A DNA stretch of 64,000 bases from positions 62,001 to 126,000 of the forward strand of contig NZ_CP108474.1 in assembly GCF_036226445.1 (NCBI RefSeq), in the 5' to 3' direction. Every line of letters starts with the position of its first letter. Positions within the stretch are counted from its first letter, which is position 1. Made by a program: the position numbers and the translations under genes. Of the stretch, positions 8,532-20,014 are shown piece by piece. A model generated the notes under the pieces. It saw only the letters and a program-made list of their open reading frames with translations, searched no databases and was not told the DNA's origin. The DNA comes from Streptomyces sp. NBC_01255. Its GTDB lineage: Bacteria; Actinomycetota; Actinomycetes; Streptomycetales; Streptomycetaceae.

Positions 8532-11500
8532 TCAGGACCCGTCACCCGTGTCCCTCCGGCGCAGCCGCGGCGAGCGGGCCTTCGGAGCATTGTCGACGAT
8601 GCGCGCCAGCGCCGCGACGTCGGGAGCTGCGTACACCTCGTTGATCAGCACCCTGACCCCCAGTGTTCTGCCGATCCGGCCGGTGAGGCCGGACGCCAGC
8701 AGTGAGTCGCCGCCCAGATCGAAGAAGTTGTCGCCGACACCCACCTGGTCGATGTGCAGCACATCCGCTATCAGGGCGCACAGCTCCTTCTCCGCCCGGG
8801 TGCGCGGCGGCGTGGAGTCCTGGCGGGGGCGGCCGGGTTCGGACAGCGCGTCCCGGTCCAGTTTGCCGTTCTGGTTGAGCGGCAGCGCTTCGAGCAGGGT
8901 GTAGGCGGACGGCAGCATGTACTCCGGCAGAACCTCCCGCAGGCTGGTGCGCACGTCGTCGAGCAGGGCGGCCCGGCCGGACCACCGTGGCGGGGCCGTG
9001 GCCGGCGTGGCTTGGGGGCCGGGGTCCGCGCTGCGGCCGTCGTCGCGCCGGGCGTAGACGTTGTAGAGGACCGTGTTGTGCAGCAGGCCGCTGTCCTGTT
9101 CGCACACGACCTCGAAGCCGTGGTCGGTGAGGAGCGCCTCGACCTGTGCCAGCCTGCCGTCGACGTCGTGGAGTTCGATGGCGAGCTGCCGGATCCTCGG
9201 CCAGTGCTCCGGGCGGATGCCCTTGAGGACCTCGTGTTCGGCGCCCTCCACGTCGATCTTCATCAGGTCGATCCGGTCGATGGCTTCCTGTTCGATGATC
9301 TCCGAGAAGGTGCGCACGCGGCAGGTGAACGTCCGGCTCTCGAGGCGGGACTCGACGACCTCGTCGATCAGGTCCTCCTCGGTGGCGCCGGGCCGCGCGC
9401 CGTCGGCCGGCTGCGCCTTGTTGCGCAGGTAGGCGCGTACCAGGTCGCGTGCCTCGGGCGCGGTGGTGGCACGGGTGGAGTTGACGGTGTTGTGGGGGTA
9501 GAAGGTGAAGGTCTCCTCCTGCTCCTTCGCCCCCAGTGCGCAGTCGAACAGCTTGGCGTCGATGCCGTGGAGCTCGACGTTGCGGCGCAGCGAGTCGTGC
9601 AGTGGGGGGAGCGGTTCGAAGGCGTAGAGACGGCCGTTCGGGTTGCGGTTCGACGCGAACAGGGTGAACAGGCCGATGTTGGCGCCCACGTCGACGATCG
9701 TGTCGCCGTCGTCGATGGTGATGCCGCCTCGCAGGTACTCCTCGCGTGTGAATATCTCGTCGTAGACGAAGTCCGTCTCGCTCTTGTTGTGGTGGAACAC
9801 CGTCATGCCGTTGGGCAGTTCGCGGACCGGCGGGCGGGCGTCGCCGTCGGTGCGTTCCAGGCGGAGCAGTTCGAGCACCGCCGGTGCGCGGTCCGCGGCG
9901 GGGACGAGGTAGGCCACCAGTCGCTTGTCCCCGTCGCCGTAGTCGCGGGTGACGACCCGCGCGTCCTGGACGGCGGGGTGTTCGGTGAGCCGGGCCTCGA
10001 TCTCCCCCGGTTCGATCCGGAACCCGCGGACCTTCACCTGGTCGTCGTTGCGTCCCAGGTACTCGAGGGTTCCGTCGGGCAGCCGCCGGGCCAGGTCCCC
10101 GGACCGGTACATCCGTGCGCCCGGCTCGCCGCCGAACGGGTCCGGAAGGAAGCGCTGGGCGGACAGTCCCGGGCGGTTGAGGTAGCCGCGTGCCACGCCC
10201 GCGCCGCCGACGTACAGCTCGCCGGTGACGCCGGCCGGTGTGGGGCGCAGGTACCGGTCGAGTACATAGGTGCTCAGGTCCGGCAGGTGCCGGCCGATCG
10301 GGCTGACGGCCCGGTCCGTGTCGGCCCCGGTCAGGTGGTGGTAGGTGGTGTGCACCGTGGTCTCGGTGATGCCGTACATGTTCACCAGCCGGGTGCGCCG
10401 GTTGGCCGGGCGCCGCATCCAGGGCTTGAGCAGTGTCGGGTTGAGTGCTTCGCCGCCGAACACCACCAGTCGTACGGCGTGCGCCGCGCCGGTCTCGCCC
10501 TGGGCGGCGGTCAGCTGGTGGAAGGCCGTCGGCGTCTGGTTCAGCACCGTCACACGCGAGGAGCACAGCAGCCGGTACAGATCCTGTGGGTTGCGGGCGA
10601 TGTCCTGCGGCACGACGACCAGAGTGCCGCCGTGCAGCAGGGCGCCCCACATTTCCCACACCGAGAAGTCGAAGGCGAACGAGTGGAGCAGTGCCCACAC
10701 GTCGTGCTCGTCGAAGGCGAAGTGGTCCCGTGTGGTGGTGAACAGCCGTACGACGTTGCGGTGTTCGACTGTGACGCCCTTCGGGGTGCCCGTGGAGCCC
10801 GATGTGTAGATGGCGTAGGCCGCGTGGGCGGGCCGGACGCCGGTGTCCGGCAGGTTCTCGGCCGGGAGGCCGCTCCACCGGTCGGCGTCCGCGCGCACGT
10901 CGAGGACCGGGACCGGCGGTATTGCGGGGTCCGGGTCGGCCGGGGTGTCGGTCAGCAGGAGGTGCGGTGCGCTGTCGCGCAGCACGAGGGCCACCCGTTC
11001 GGCGGGGGATGCGGGGTCGATCGGCACATACGCGCCGCCGGCCTTGAGTACGGCGAGGACGGCGATGACCAGATGCTCGGTGCGCTCCAGGCGCAGCGCG
11101 ACCAGGGTCTCCGGCCCGACGCCCAGGTTCCGCAGGTGACGGGCCAGGCGGTTGGCGCGTGCGTTGAGTTCCCGGTACGACAGGCTGTGGTTCCCGGCGG
11201 TGACGGCGACCGCGTCCGGGGTGGCGGCGGCCACGTCCTCGAACCATGCGTGGATGCACCGGTCCGGCGGTTGTGCTGCCGGCTCGTCGTTGCGCTCGGC
11301 CAGGACCTGGCGGCGTATCTCGTCGTCCAGGACGGGCAGTTCGAGGGTGGGGCGCTGGGCGGCCCGGTCGGAGTCGAGGGCGTCGGCGAGTCGCGCCACC
11401 GAGGTCTCGAGGTAGTCGATGACGGACTGCGGGTCGTAGGGCAGGCCGGCTCGCCCTTCGAGGGTGAAGCGTCCGTGGAGGTCGCTGATCGCCACTTCCA

Positions 11501-14500
11501 CGGGTTCGGCGCGTTCGTCGTCCGCGGCATTCCCGTTCGCGTGCGGGCCTGGGAAGTCGAGGATCGTGCGGGGCCGCGGGGGGTGTGCGGGGTGGCCGGA
11601 TCCGCGCAGGTGCCGGTCCATGGTGTGCACCAGGTCGCGCGCGCTCATCGCGGTCAGGTCGACTCGGACGGGCCGGTTCTCGCCGAGTGCGGTGCTGCCG
11701 AAGCTCACGTCCGCGCGTCCGCTGAGCATCGACACCGTCAGGGCCCAGCCCGCGTGGAAGAGCGCCGCCGGGTGGGTCCGGAATTTCTGCGCGTACGTGC
11801 GGACCCGTTCGCCGAGGTGGGGGTCCAGCGCTCGGCTGTGGGCACTGGGCCCGGTGTCCTCGTCGGCTGTCAGTTCTCCTGCGGGCTCCTGGACGACGAG
11901 GTCGCCCAGCGGGGCCCGTATGTCTGCGGCGATCCGTTGGAGAACCCGCCCGTACAGTGCGGCGACTTCCTGTGCGTAGTCCTGGTCGAGGAGCTGGCGC
12001 TGGTACTGGATGTTCAGCTGTAGCCGGTCACCGTCGGGGTGGGCGAACACGGTCACGGGGAAGTGGCTGAGGGAGTGCAGGCCGATGCTGGTGACGGCGA
12101 AGCCCGCCGCCTCGGCCGCCTCGGCCGCGGCCTGTCTGTCCAGGGGGAAGGACTCGAAGCCGATGACGGTGTCGAACAGTGTCGGCAGTCCGGCGGCGCT
12201 CTGGATCTCGCCGAGTCCGCAGGGAGGGCGGACCAGGAGGGTTCCCTGGCGTTGCTGCAGCTGTTCCAGCAGCTGTGCGGCGGTCTGCTGCGGGTCGCAT
12301 CGTATGCGTACCGGCACGGTGTTGATGAAGGTTCCGACCATGCGGTCGGCGTCGACGAGCTCCGCGGGCCGCCCTGCGACCGCGGCTCCGAACACGACGT
12401 CGCGGTGGCCGGTCAGATGGCTGAGGACGACGGCCCAGGCCCCCTGTACCAGGGTGTTGAGGGTGACCCCGATGTCGGCGGCCCGGTCCGGCAGTGCCAG
12501 GGCGGCGGCGGCCGGCAGGGGGACGTCGATGCGGTCGGTGCCTTGCGCCGGGCCGGCGGGAGGGGTGCCGGCCGCGAGCAGCGTCGGTTTGGTCAGGCCG
12601 GCCAGCTCGCCCGCCCATGCGCGGGCGGCTTCCTGTGTGTCCTGCCGGTCCAGCCAGGCGAGGTACTCGCGGTAGCTGGGGGCAGGTGGCAGCGCTGCGG
12701 CGCTGCGGTCGGCGTAGAGCCGCAGCAGGTCCTGTGTGAGCAGGGGCAGGCACCAGCCGTCCAGGGTGGCGTGGTGGGCCGTCAGGATCAGTACGTGAGC
12801 GTCCTCGGCCAGGGTCAGCAGCGACATGCGCAGTGCCGGTGGCAGGGCGAGGTCGAAGTGGATCGTCAGGTCACTGGACAGGAACTGCCGGTATGCGCTG
12901 TCGCGCATGGCTTCGGCGAGGCTGCTCAGGTCGAGGTACTGCCAGGGCAGCTCGACGCCGTCCACGACGAACTGGACGAGGGTGCCGTCGGGTCCCGGGG
13001 CGTAGGCGGCCCGCAGGCCGGGGTGGCGGTCGACGAGGGCCTGTGCGGCGGTGCGCAGGCGTGTGGGGTCGATGGGCCCGGACAGGTGCAGGGTGTACTG
13101 GACCTGGTAGGTGTCGACCTCGGCGGATGTCTCGTGTTCCATCAGCGAGTGCACGAGCAGTCCCTGCGGAAGCGGTGCGACGGGCCAGACGTCGGACAGG
13201 CCCGGATAGTGCTGCTGCCAGTCGTCGAGTTCCTGCTGGGTGATGCCGGGCAGGAGTACGTCCGACGGTGTCAGGCCGCCTGCGCCGGTCCGGGCGGTGT
13301 GCCGGGAGATCGCGTCGAGCGCCAGGGCCCACAGATCTGCCAGTTCCTGCACGTCGGCGGTGGTGAGGGCGGTTGGGGAGCCGGTGAACACGGCTTCGAG
13401 GCGCGGGCCTTGGGGGGTGTCGACCACGGCGGTCCGGACGGCGAGGTCGGCGTCCGCGGCGGCGTCCGGTGCCGTGGGCACGGTCCATCCTTCGGCCGGA
13501 GTGAAGTGCGCACCGGGCAGGTCCGCGGCGGGGGCCGGGAATCGGCCCAGGTGGGCGAAGGAGATCCGGCCGCCCGGGGACCGCTTGAGGACGGCTGCGG
13601 TCCTGGGGTTGAGGTGGCGCAGGAGGCCGTAGCCGATGCCCTGGTCGGGCAGGGCGCGCAGCTGCTCCTTCACGGCCTTGACGGCGGTGCCCGCGGCGGG
13701 TCCGCCGGCGAACGCCTCTTCCAGGTCGACTCCGGTCATGTCCAGGCGTACCGGGGTGGTGGCGGTGAGCCGGCCGACGGTCCGGGACAGATCGGCCCCG
13801 GTGGCGTCGGCTGCCGGCCGGCCGTACTCGTCCAGGCGGATCAGGGCTGACGGCGTGTCGGCGCCGGATGCCGCTCGGCGTTTCGCCAGGGTCATCGCGA
13901 GCGCCGTCAGCAGGCCGTCCTCGACTCCGCAGCGGAAGGCGGACGGGAGAGTGGTCAGGAGGGTGTCGGTGAGGGGGGCGGGGAGCAGGATGCGGGCGCC
14001 GACCGGTGCGGGGTGGGTGTCGTGGGCCGGGTGGGGGTGGCGTGTGCCGACGGCCGGGTCGGGCCCGTCGACGGCGGCGAGCCACGTGTCCAGCTCGGCC
14101 GCGCGTGCGGGCCGGTGTGCCTCCAAGGTCAGGGCGCGGGCGGCGAGCGGCAAGGGTGTGGTGACCGGGGGCAGTTCGATGGTGCGGCCGGTGCGGAGCT
14201 GTTGTCCGGCGGTGGTGAGGTCGGCGAGGAGGATGCGCCAGGAGTGGGCGTCCACCAGGAGGTGGTGCAGGACGATCAGCAGCCGCCCCGCTTGGCGGGT
14301 GCCGGTGTCGAACCAGGTGAACTGCGCCACGGTGCCGGCTGCCGGGTCCAGCCGGGCTGCGGCGGCCTCGAGTTCGCTCTGCGTCAGGCGCTTCCACTCC
14401 TCGGCCCGGTCGGTGCCGGCGGCGGCTTGCCAGGGGGTGTCCGCGGCGACCCGGCGGATCAGGGAGTCCGCGGCCACCGAGCCGGGCGGGGCCACGACGA

Positions 14501-16592
14501 GCCCGCCTGCGTCGGATTGCGTCACGCGGACGCGGAGCATGTCGTGGTGGTCGATCAGCGCGGTCAGGGTGGTGGCCAGTGCGGTGCGGTCCATGCCTTG
14601 GGGAAGGTTCAGGAGTATCGCCTGGCAGTGTCGCGCGGAGCGGGGCCCGAGTTCGTGCAGGAGGTGGGTGGCCGGGAGGTGCGGCAGTCGCCCCGCTCCC
14701 CCGTCGGCACGTTCCGTGGCAGGGTCGGGTTGTGCCGCGCTGATCGCGTCGGCGAGAGCGGCGACCGTGCGGGACTCGAAGATCTGCCGGAAGGAGACCT
14801 CCAGTCCTCGTGCCCGTGCCTGTGAGGCGACGCGCATGGCCTGGATGCTGTCTCCGCCCAGCGACAGGAAGTCGTCGTCGATGCCGACGCGGGCGAGGCA
14901 GAGGACCTCGGCGAAGGCGTCGGCGAGGTGCTCCTCGGCCGGGGAGCGGGGCGGGCGGTAGTCGGCCCCGCGGAACTGCGGCCGGGGCAGTGCGGCCCTG
15001 TCGGCCTTGCCGTTCGGCGTCAGCGGCATCTCGTCGACGACCATGATCGTTCCGGGGATCATGGCTTCCGGCAGCCGCCGGGCCAGGAATGCGCGCAGCT
15101 CGGCCGCGCCGAGTCCCGGCCCCAGGGTGAGCTGCCCGGCCCGGCCGGCAGGCCCGTCCCGGTGGGTCTGCGTGTCGGGCGCCGGCACCACGAAGCCGAC
15201 CAGGTGTTTTGCCCCGGTGTCGGTGTCGTGGACCACGACGGCGGCCTGGCGCACCCTCGGGTGTGTCGCGAGGACCGCCTCCACTTCGCCGAGTTCGATC
15301 CGCTGTCCGCGCAGCTTGACCTGGCCGTCGCTGCGGCCCAGGTATTCCAGCTGTCCGTCGGTGCCGACTCGGGCCACGTCGCCGGTGCGGTACATCCGCC
15401 CGCCCGCGGGGCCCAGCGGATCGGCCAGGAACCGCGTCGCGGTCTGGGAGGGGCGCCCGAGGTATCCGCGGGCCAGTCCCGGGCCTGCGAGGTACAGGTC
15501 GCCGGCCTGGCCGTCGGCGACCGGTGTGAGGTCCTCGCCGAGCAGGTACGTGCGGGTGTCCGTCATCGCGGTGCCGATCGGCACCTTACCGTCGCGCAGC
15601 GGTCCGGCGAACGTGGCCCACACGGTGGCCTCGGTGGGGCCGTAGGCGTTGAACAGTCGTCGTTTGGTGCCCCATTCGGCCACGAGGGCGGGGGTGCTCG
15701 CCTCCCCTCCGACGACCAGGACCCGTAGGTGGTCCAGGGAGGCGGAGGTGCCGGTGGGCAGGGTGGCCAGGACGCTCGGCGGCAGCGTCGCATGCGTGAC
15801 CTCGCGCTCCGCCAGGACCTCGGCCAGCTCCTCGCCCACCAGTTGTTCCTGCGCCGGGAGGACGAGCAGGGCCCCTGTGGTCAGAGCCGTCACCAGGTCC
15901 CACACGGACATGTCGAAGCTGAGCGCCGCGTACTGCAGCACTCGGGCGCCCGTAGCTGTGCCGAGTTCTCCGACCCGCACGGCCTCGGCGCGCAGTGCGG
16001 CGAGCCCGAGGTGCGTCACCGTCACTGCCTTGGGCCGGCCTGTGGAACCCGAGGTGTAGATGACGTAGGCGGTGTTGGCCGTGCTCAGCGGCGCGAGGCG
16101 GTCGGAGTCGAGGGGGTTCGTCTCCGGCGCGCCGCGCCGGTCGGCCGCGGTCTGCGGCGCGTCGACGGCCAGGACGTCTGCATCGAGCCCTGCGGGCAGC
16201 CGGGCGGCGGCGGTTCGTGTGGTGAGGACGGCCGTCGGTGCGGCGTCGGCTGCCATGTAGGCGATGCGCTCGGCCGGATGGCCCAGGTCGAAGGGCAGAT
16301 AGGCTGCGCCGGCCTTCATGATGCCGAGCAGCGCTGCGATCTGCTCGGCCGAGCGCTCCATCGCCACGGCCACCGTCTGCTCCGGGCCGATGCCGCGGCC
16401 GATCAGCCAGTGCGCGAACCTGTTCGCCGCCGCGTTCAGCTCCCGGTAGGTCCACAGGGTGCCGGCGCACTCGACGGCCGGATTCAGCGGCATCTCCTGG
16501 GCCCGTGCCTCGAACAGCTCGGTGAAGGTGGCCGGAGGAACACCCGTCCCGGCGAACGGCTCGTCAGCGGACGATCCTCGTGGGTCGCTCAC
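8532..16592 (-). CDS. Bimodular NRPS, A-PCP-E-C-(partial C)-A(FkbM MT)-PCP
   Basis: This 2686-residue NRPS starts at a GTG with GGAG five bases upstream. Domain order by residue: A1 about 20 to 530 ([12 protein letters not shown]10 Lys529), PCP1 (GGDS, Ser582), E about 640 to 1100 ([10 protein letters not shown] at 776), C about 1130 to 1560 (HHATLDGW, intact HHxxxDG), a second C-like piece about 1585 to 1765 lacking its catalytic half, A2 from about 1775, interrupted after the A8 motif by an FkbM-family methyltransferase at about 2245 to 2515 ([23 protein letters not shown]), then the A9/A10 end (Lys2577) and PCP2 (Ser2630). The A2 code read by eye is D-F-W-N-V-G-M-V-H-K, the classical Thr code, suggesting O-methyl-threonine. 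The A1 code D-M-W-T-V-G-A-V-W-K is not one I recognise. There is no starter C domain and no thioesterase domain. Confidence 0.93.
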   Translation of the reverse strand: MSDPRGSSADEPFAGTGVPPATFTELFEARAQEMPLNPAVECAGTLWTYRELNAAANRFAHWLIGRGIGPEQTVAVAMERSAEQIAALLGIMKAGAAYLPFDLGHPAERIAYMAADAAPTAVLTTRTAAARLPAGLDADVLAVDAPQTAADRRGAPETNPLDSDRLAPLSTANTAYVIYTSGSTGRPKAVTVTHLGLAALRAEAVRVGELGTATGARVLQYAALSFDMSVWDLVTALTTGALLVLPAQEQLVGEELAEVLAEREVTHATLPPSVLATLPTGTSASLDHLRVLVVGGEASTPALVAEWGTKRRLFNAYGPTEATVWATFAGPLRDGKVPIGTAMTDTRTYLLGEDLTPVADGQAGDLYLAGPGLARGYLGRPSQTATRFLADPLGPAGGRMYRTGDVARVGTDGQLEYLGRSDGQVKLRGQRIELGEVEAVLATHPRVRQAAVVVHDTDTGAKHLVGFVVPAPDTQTHRDGPAGRAGQLTLGPGLGAAELRAFLARRLPEAMIPGTIMVVDEMPLTPNGKADRAALPRPQFRGADYRPPRSPAEEHLADAFAEVLCLARVGIDDDFLSLGGDSIQAMRVASQARARGLEVSFRQIFESRTVAALADAISAAQPDPATERADGGAGRLPHLPATHLLHELGPRSARHCQAILLNLPQGMDRTALATTLTALIDHHDMLRVRVTQSDAGGLVVAPPGSVAADSLIRRVAADTPWQAAAGTDRAEEWKRLTQSELEAAAARLDPAAGTVAQFTWFDTGTRQAGRLLIVLHHLLVDAHSWRILLADLTTAGQQLRTGRTIELPPVTTPLPLAARALTLEAHRPARAAELDTWLAAVDGPDPAVGTRHPHPAHDTHPAPVGARILLPAPLTDTLLTTLPSAFRCGVEDGLLTALAMTLAKRRAASGADTPSALIRLDEYGRPAADATGADLSRTVGRLTATTPVRLDMTGVDLEEAFAGGPAAGTAVKAVKEQLRALPDQGIGYGLLRHLNPRTAAVLKRSPGGRISFAHLGRFPAPAADLPGAHFTPAEGWTVPTAPDAAADADLAVRTAVVDTPQGPRLEAVFTGSPTALTTADVQELADLWALALDAISRHTARTGAGGLTPSDVLLPGITQQELDDWQQHYPGLSDVWPVAPLPQGLLVHSLMEHETSAEVDTYQVQYTLHLSGPIDPTRLRTAAQALVDRHPGLRAAYAPGPDGTLVQFVVDGVELPWQYLDLSSLAEAMRDSAYRQFLSSDLTIHFDLALPPALRMSLLTLAEDAHVLILTAHHATLDGWCLPLLTQDLLRLYADRSAAALPPAPSYREYLAWLDRQDTQEAARAWAGELAGLTKPTLLAAGTPPAGPAQGTDRIDVPLPAAAALALPDRAADIGVTLNTLVQGAWAVVLSHLTGHRDVVFGAAVAGRPAELVDADRMVGTFINTVPVRIRCDPQQTAAQLLEQLQQRQGTLLVRPPCGLGEIQSAAGLPTLFDTVIGFESFPLDRQAAAEAAEAAGFAVTSIGLHSLSHFPVTVFAHPDGDRLQLNIQYQRQLLDQDYAQEVAALYGRVLQRIAADIRAPLGDLVVQEPAGELTADEDTGPSAHSRALDPHLGERVRTYAQKFRTHPAALFHAGWALTVSMLSGRADVSFGSTALGENRPVRVDLTAMSARDLVHTMDRHLRGSGHPAHPPRPRTILDFPGPHANGNAADDERAEPVEVAISDLHGRFTLEGRAGLPYDPQSVIDYLETSVARLADALDSDRAAQRPTLELPVLDDEIRRQVLAERNDEPAAQPPDRCIHAWFEDVAAATPDAVAVTAGNHSLSYRELNARANRLARHLRNLGVGPETLVALRLERTEHLVIAVLAVLKAGGAYVPIDPASPAERVALVLRDSAPHLLLTDTPADPDPAIPPVPVLDVRADADRWSGLPAENLPDTGVRPAHAAYAIYTSGSTGTPKGVTVEHRNVVRLFTTTRDHFAFDEHDVWALLHSFAFDFSVWEMWGALLHGGTLVVVPQDIARNPQDLYRLLCSSRVTVLNQTPTAFHQLTAAQGETGAAHAVRLVVFGGEALNPTLLKPWMRRPANRRTRLVNMYGITETTVHTTYHHLTGADTDRAVSPIGRHLPDLSTYVLDRYLRPTPAGVTGELYVGGAGVARGYLNRPGLSAQRFLPDPFGGEPGARMYRSGDLARRLPDGTLEYLGRNDDQVKVRGFRIEPGEIEARLTEHPAVQDARVVTRDYGDGDKRLVAYLVPAADRAPAVLELLRLERTDGDARPPVRELPNGMTVFHHNKSETDFVYDEIFTREEYLRGGITIDDGDTIVDVGANIGLFTLFASNRNPNGRLYAFEPLPPLHDSLRRNVELHGIDAKLFDCALGAKEQEETFTFYPHNTVNSTRATTAPEARDLVRAYLRNKAQPADGARPGATEEDLIDEVVESRLESRTFTCRVRTFSEIIEQEAIDRIDLMKIDVEGAEHEVLKGIRPEHWPRIRQLAIELHDVDGRLAQVEALLTDHGFEVVCEQDSGLLHNTVLYNVYARRDDGRSADPGPQATPATAPPRWSGRAALLDDVRTSLREVLPEYMLPSAYTLLEALPLNQNGKLDRDALSEPGRPRQDSTPPRTRAEKELCALIADVLHIDQVGVGDNFFDLGGDSLLASGLTGRIGRTLGVRVLINEVYAAPDVAALARIVDNAPKARSPRLRRRDTGDGS

Positions 16593-16633
16593 GGATTCTC
16601 CAGAGTCTGGGGACGATGAATGGGGATCGAGGG

Positions 16634-17854
16634 CTACCTGGCTGACCTCAAGGAGACCGGCAGACTGCTGTATCCGTGGAGGAAGTTGGAGTGGATGGGC
16701 CTGGCCTCGCCGTTCGGCACGGCCTCGGCGACATGGGTGCGCAGGGCGCAGAGCATGGCGGCGATCTCGGCCCGGCCCAGGTGGGCGCCGGGGCAGAAGT
16801 GCGGTCCGTAGCCGAACGCCACATGCTTGTTGGGAGTCCGGCCCAGGTCGAAGGAGCCGGGGTCGGCGAAGAGGTCCTCGTCGTAGTTGGCGGAACTGTT
16901 CCAGAGCGTGACGACGTCGCCGGCACGAAGGAGGCGACCGCCGATCTCGACGTCCTCGAGGACGCGCCGGCCGAAGTGCATGGCGGGGCTGGCCCAGCGC
17001 AGCACCTCTTCCACGGCGCTGTCCACGCTGACTTCCCCCGAGGTGAGCCGCCGCCACTGCTCCGGGTGCTCCATCAGCGCCCGCATGCCGCTGATCATCG
17101 AGAGCCTGCTGGTCTCGTCGCCGCCGATGATGATGCTGTAGCAGTTGAAAATGATCTCTTGTTCGGTGAGCGGCTCGCCGTTGATCGTGCTGGTGGTGAG
17201 GATGCTCAGCACGTCGTCGCGCGGGTCCTTGCGCCGTACCGCGGCCAGCTCCGCGAAGTAGAAGAGCAGTTCGTTGCGGGCGACGACCGCCTCGTCCGCG
17301 GAGCTGCCCTCGTCCTCGGTGCTGAGCGCCTCCTTCGTCAGGACCAGCAGCTCGTCGCGGTCGCCGGCAGGGACCCCCAGCAGGTCGGCGATGGTGGCCA
17401 TCGGGATGTGCTCGGCGACGTCCTTGGCGAAGTCGCAGTCGCCGGCCTCGACAGCGTGGCGCACCAGCCGGTCCGTGCGCTCGCGCACTGCGGCGAAGAC
17501 CGGTTCGAGCACTCGGGGTGCGAACGCCTTCAGCATCAAGTTGCGCAGTTCACGGTGGCGTTGGCCGTCGGTGACGGCAAGCATCTTGCCTGCGGCGGAG
17601 TCTCCGCCCTCCAACAGGGTCGCCAGCACGTTGCCGGACTCGGAGGTGAAGCGCTTGTTGTCCCGGTAGACCTCCATCACGTCGTGGTAGCGCGAGAGCA
17701 CCCAGAAGCCGGGCACGGCACGGCCGTCCACTTCGTGCCAGTGGACCGGACTCGCCGACCGGAACCGGCTCCACATCTCCACGAGTTCGGCACGGGGCGC
17801 GAGGAAGGTCTGCGGGTCGGTAAGGTCGGCGCACTCAACACTCAGGGTGGTCAC
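16634..17854 (-). CDS. Cytochrome P450
   Basis: This 406-residue bacterial P450 has the I-helix motif GGDETSR (244 to 250), the ExxR pair Glu283/Arg286, and the heme loop [12 protein letters not shown] with ligand Cys354. It is therefore catalytically complete, unlike the P450-like helper proteins of DesVII-type glycosyltransferases, which lack the Cys. GTG at 17854 is chosen as start because GGAGA lies upstream and the protein begins at the usual family length. It is followed after 41 bases by the NRPS gene on the same strand, so they probably share a transcript. The GGDET variant of the I-helix recalls P450s that hydroxylate carrier-bound amino acids. Hydroxylation of an NRPS-bound residue is an inference; a late tailoring oxidation is equally possible. 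Confidence 0.93.
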   Translation of the reverse strand: MTTLSVECADLTDPQTFLAPRAELVEMWSRFRSASPVHWHEVDGRAVPGFWVLSRYHDVMEVYRDNKRFTSESGNVLATLLEGGDSAAGKMLAVTDGQRHRELRNLMLKAFAPRVLEPVFAAVRERTDRLVRHAVEAGDCDFAKDVAEHIPMATIADLLGVPAGDRDELLVLTKEALSTEDEGSSADEAVVARNELLFYFAELAAVRRKDPRDDVLSILTTSTINGEPLTEQEIIFNCYSIIIGGDETSRLSMISGMRALMEHPEQWRRLTSGEVSVDSAVEEVLRWASPAMHFGRRVLEDVEIGGRLLRAGDVVTLWNSSANYDEDLFADPGSFDLGRTPNKHVAFGYGPHFCPGAHLGRAEIAAMLCALRTHVAEAVPNGEARPIHSNFLHGYSSLPVSLRSAR

Positions 17855-18172
17855 GATTGTTCTCCGGCCCTTTCCTGGCACTGGGAACTCACAACGGTTT
17901 TCTGAGGTTCGCTGACGATGCGCGACAGCTACGCGGACTGTAACGCAGCCGGCCCCGGACTCACCGGCCCGGATTCGCCCGGCTCTCACCTTGTCCGGTC
18001 GCCAGGACAGACCTTGTGTATCGCGGAATTCGTCCGGGGCGTGCGCAAGGGGCGGCGGTCTCAGCCTTGTCGGGCAAGACCCTCAGTGGGACCATTGCCG
18101 GGTGGTCAACCGCCCGTTCAATGGGCTAGTGGATTTCTCCGAACCGCCCATTTCGAACTCTATGGAGTCTAC
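17855..18172. promoter_or_regulatory. Divergent promoter region, P450-NRPS versus 145-residue gene
   Basis: These 318 bases separate the start of the P450-NRPS operon (minus) from the start of the small unknown gene (plus). No gene is seen. A direct repeat of CCGCCC followed by AT-rich bases (around 18109 and 18144) and a GCCC-gttcaat-GGGC inverted repeat (about 18111 to 18125) are visible. They could be regulator sites, perhaps for the LmbU-type protein. No convincing -35/-10 pair stands out. Confidence 0.5.
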
Positions 18173-18610
18173 GTGACCGAGAATCTGTCAACCCCTGCCG
18201 GCCAGGGTGCTGAAGGCGCGTCGGTAAATCTCGACGGCTATTACTGCGTCGCTGTGCTGCCCGAACCGGGTGTCGCTCAGACGAGTGAAGAGGCGTTCGC
18301 GAGAGCCGAGTCGCAGGGGCTCATGATTCCGCTGACACAGGTGTACCAAGCGAAGTCGTGGGTTTCAACCGGTGCCAACACGCCGCTTCTGCGCCAGGAC
18401 GTGGTCAACGGGATAGGCCTGGACAACCTGGAAGCGCTGGCCGAGGCTTCGGGGATTTCGGTCGACGATGTCGTTGCCGAGGCAATGGAGAAGCTGCCGG
18501 CGCTTGTGGACGGGGCTTCTCCGGAAGGAACGCTGATCGTCGACTCCGAGAACCCGCCGGCGGTCGGTCTGGGTATCGCGAGGATCGTCCTCGCGAAGGT
18601 CTCCGAGTAG
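18173..18610 (+). CDS. Unrecognised 145-residue cluster protein
   Basis: The GTG start has GGAG five bases upstream, and the codon use is of coding type, so this is very likely a real gene. The protein is acidic and soluble, without signal peptide or membrane segment. Notable segments are NLDGYYCVAVLPEPGV, EEAFARAESQGLMIPLTQVY, QDVVNGIGLDNLEALAEASG, SVDDVVAEAMEKLP and a C-terminal NPPAVGLGIARIVLAKVSE. I do not recognise a family. It lies between the divergent P450-NRPS promoter and the converging 2,3-dehydratase gene, with 18 bases to the latter. A structural or carrier-binding helper is conceivable but not shown by sequence. Confidence 0.7.
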   Translation: MTENLSTPAGQGAEGASVNLDGYYCVAVLPEPGVAQTSEEAFARAESQGLMIPLTQVYQAKSWVSTGANTPLLRQDVVNGIGLDNLEALAEASGISVDDVVAEAMEKLPALVDGASPEGTLIVDSENPPAVGLGIARIVLAKVSE

Positions 18611-18628
18611 CGCGGGAGCGCTTGCCCG

Positions 18629-20014
18629 TTATGCCTCGAGCGTGTTCAGGCACATCAGCAGGGTACGGGCCTGTGCGCTGACGTAGTGGCTGTAGCGGGT
18701 GAACGCGGCGAGCTGGTCGCGGGAGACCCAGCGGAAGCCGGGTGGTTCGTGCAGGGGTGCCTCGCTCTCGGTGGCCTCGACGACGAGGTAGCGGCTCACC
18801 GAGTCGAGGAAGCGGCCTCCCTCCTCCGAGTGCAGCGCCGAGTAGCGGATCCGCGACGGCGCGGCGGACCTGACCAGGTCGAGGAAGGGCGGCCGCTCCC
18901 CCGCGGGCAGGTGGTCGTGGTTGCGCGGTATGCACTGCACGGTGGGGCCGAGCTCGGCGTCGCAGAAGCCGGCTTCCGCGCGGGCGCTGACCAGGACGTG
19001 CGGCACGCCGGCGAAGGTGCGGGTCACAAACGCGACGACGCCCTGGCCGTTCGGTTCGATGAGGGGCTGGGTCCACTCGCCCACTTCTCGGTTGCCTGCC
19101 TGTACCGACACGGCCATGACGCGGAAGTACCGTTCGTCGTCATGGTGGATGGAGTGCTCGTCGCGCGTCCAGCCGGGGATGTCGGCGAGCGAGACCGGTA
19201 CCCCGGTGATCGGGGTCAGCGACCGGCGCGCCGCGAGCCACGACAGCAGGTCGGTGTCGGAGTGCAGGGCAGAGGAGGCGCCTGCCCCGTACAGGCCGGC
19301 CAGAGCCGAGCGGGCGTCGAAGTTCATCGTGTTGTCGTGGCCCAGCAGTTCGTGGATCTGTCCCAGAGTGAGCCAGCGGAAGTCCTCGTGGTCGGGGACC
19401 GGGCCGGTGACCTCCACGACCATGTTGCGGTTGCGTTTGCGGCGGAACCACGAGCCGTGCTCGCTCTGCAGCACGTCCGACAGGACGCGGCCGCGGGATG
19501 TGTCGGTGAAGTACTCCAGGTAGCGGACGTCCGCACCCTTGTGGATCTTGGTGTAGTTGCTGTAGGTGGCCTGCACGGTGGGTGAGATCTGCACCAGCCC
19601 GGGATTGCCCGGCTCCATCTTGGCCTGCATGAGGAAGTGCAGGACCCCGTCGGTCTCCCGCGCGAGAATCCCCAGGATGCCGACCTCGGGCTGGGCGATG
19701 ATGGGCTGGTGCCAGGTCACGCGGTCGGGCTGCTCGCCCACGCTGACGCGTAGTCCCTCGATGGTGAAGAACCGCCCGCTGCGGTGCACGAGGTTGCCGG
19801 TCTCGGTTGAGAAGGACCAGCCGTCGAGCTCGTCGAACGCGATGCGCTGCACCGTGAAGCCGACTTCCTTGCGGCGCCGGTGCACCCAGGCGGTGATGTC
19901 CTGCACACACTCGCCTCGCCGTGCGGCCGCGGACCGTGTGATGCGCTCAGGCAGCGTGGGATCCTCGCGATCCGTGAGCTGCGGCCGTACCTGACTGTCC
20001 TTCGTACTCTGCAA
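18629..20014 (-). CDS. NDP-hexose 2,3-dehydratase
   Basis: This 461-residue protein matches the EryBVI/TylCVI/SpnO family, which removes the 2-OH of dTDP-4-keto-6-deoxyglucose and so starts 2-deoxysugar formation. The two-fold internal repeat typical of the family is visible: WHQPIIAQPEVGILGIL with LHFLMQAKMEPGNPG in the first half, and WTQPLIEPNGQGVVAFV with HVLVSARAEAGF in the second. Each half ends in FRWLTLGQIHELL or FRWVSRDQLAAF. The start is TTG, supported by GAGGAG six bases upstream. The partner 3-ketoreductase that normally follows is not seen in the window. It converges on the unknown 145-residue gene and diverges from the glycosyltransferase operon. Confidence 0.93.
   Translation of the reverse strand: MQSTKDSQVRPQLTDREDPTLPERITRSAAARRGECVQDITAWVHRRRKEVGFTVQRIAFDELDGWSFSTETGNLVHRSGRFFTIEGLRVSVGEQPDRVTWHQPIIAQPEVGILGILARETDGVLHFLMQAKMEPGNPGLVQISPTVQATYSNYTKIHKGADVRYLEYFTDTSRGRVLSDVLQSEHGSWFRRKRNRNMVVEVTGPVPDHEDFRWLTLGQIHELLGHDNTMNFDARSALAGLYGAGASSALHSDTDLLSWLAARRSLTPITGVPVSLADIPGWTRDEHSIHHDDERYFRVMAVSVQAGNREVGEWTQPLIEPNGQGVVAFVTRTFAGVPHVLVSARAEAGFCDAELGPTVQCIPRNHDHLPAGERPPFLDLVRSAAPSRIRYSALHSEEGGRFLDSVSRYLVVEATESEAPLHEPPGFRWVSRDQLAAFTRYSHYVSAQARTLLMCLNTLEA

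Noticed and set aside
8754..12023. Plus-strand frame of over 1000 codons inside the NRPS region
   Set aside because: Mirror of the NRPS reading frame; composition is Val/Gly/Gln/Arg-rich without domains.
16634..17854. P450 as an auxiliary protein for the glycosyltransferase
   Set aside because: Heme Cys354, ExxR and I-helix motifs are all present; auxiliary DesVIII-like proteins lack the Cys.
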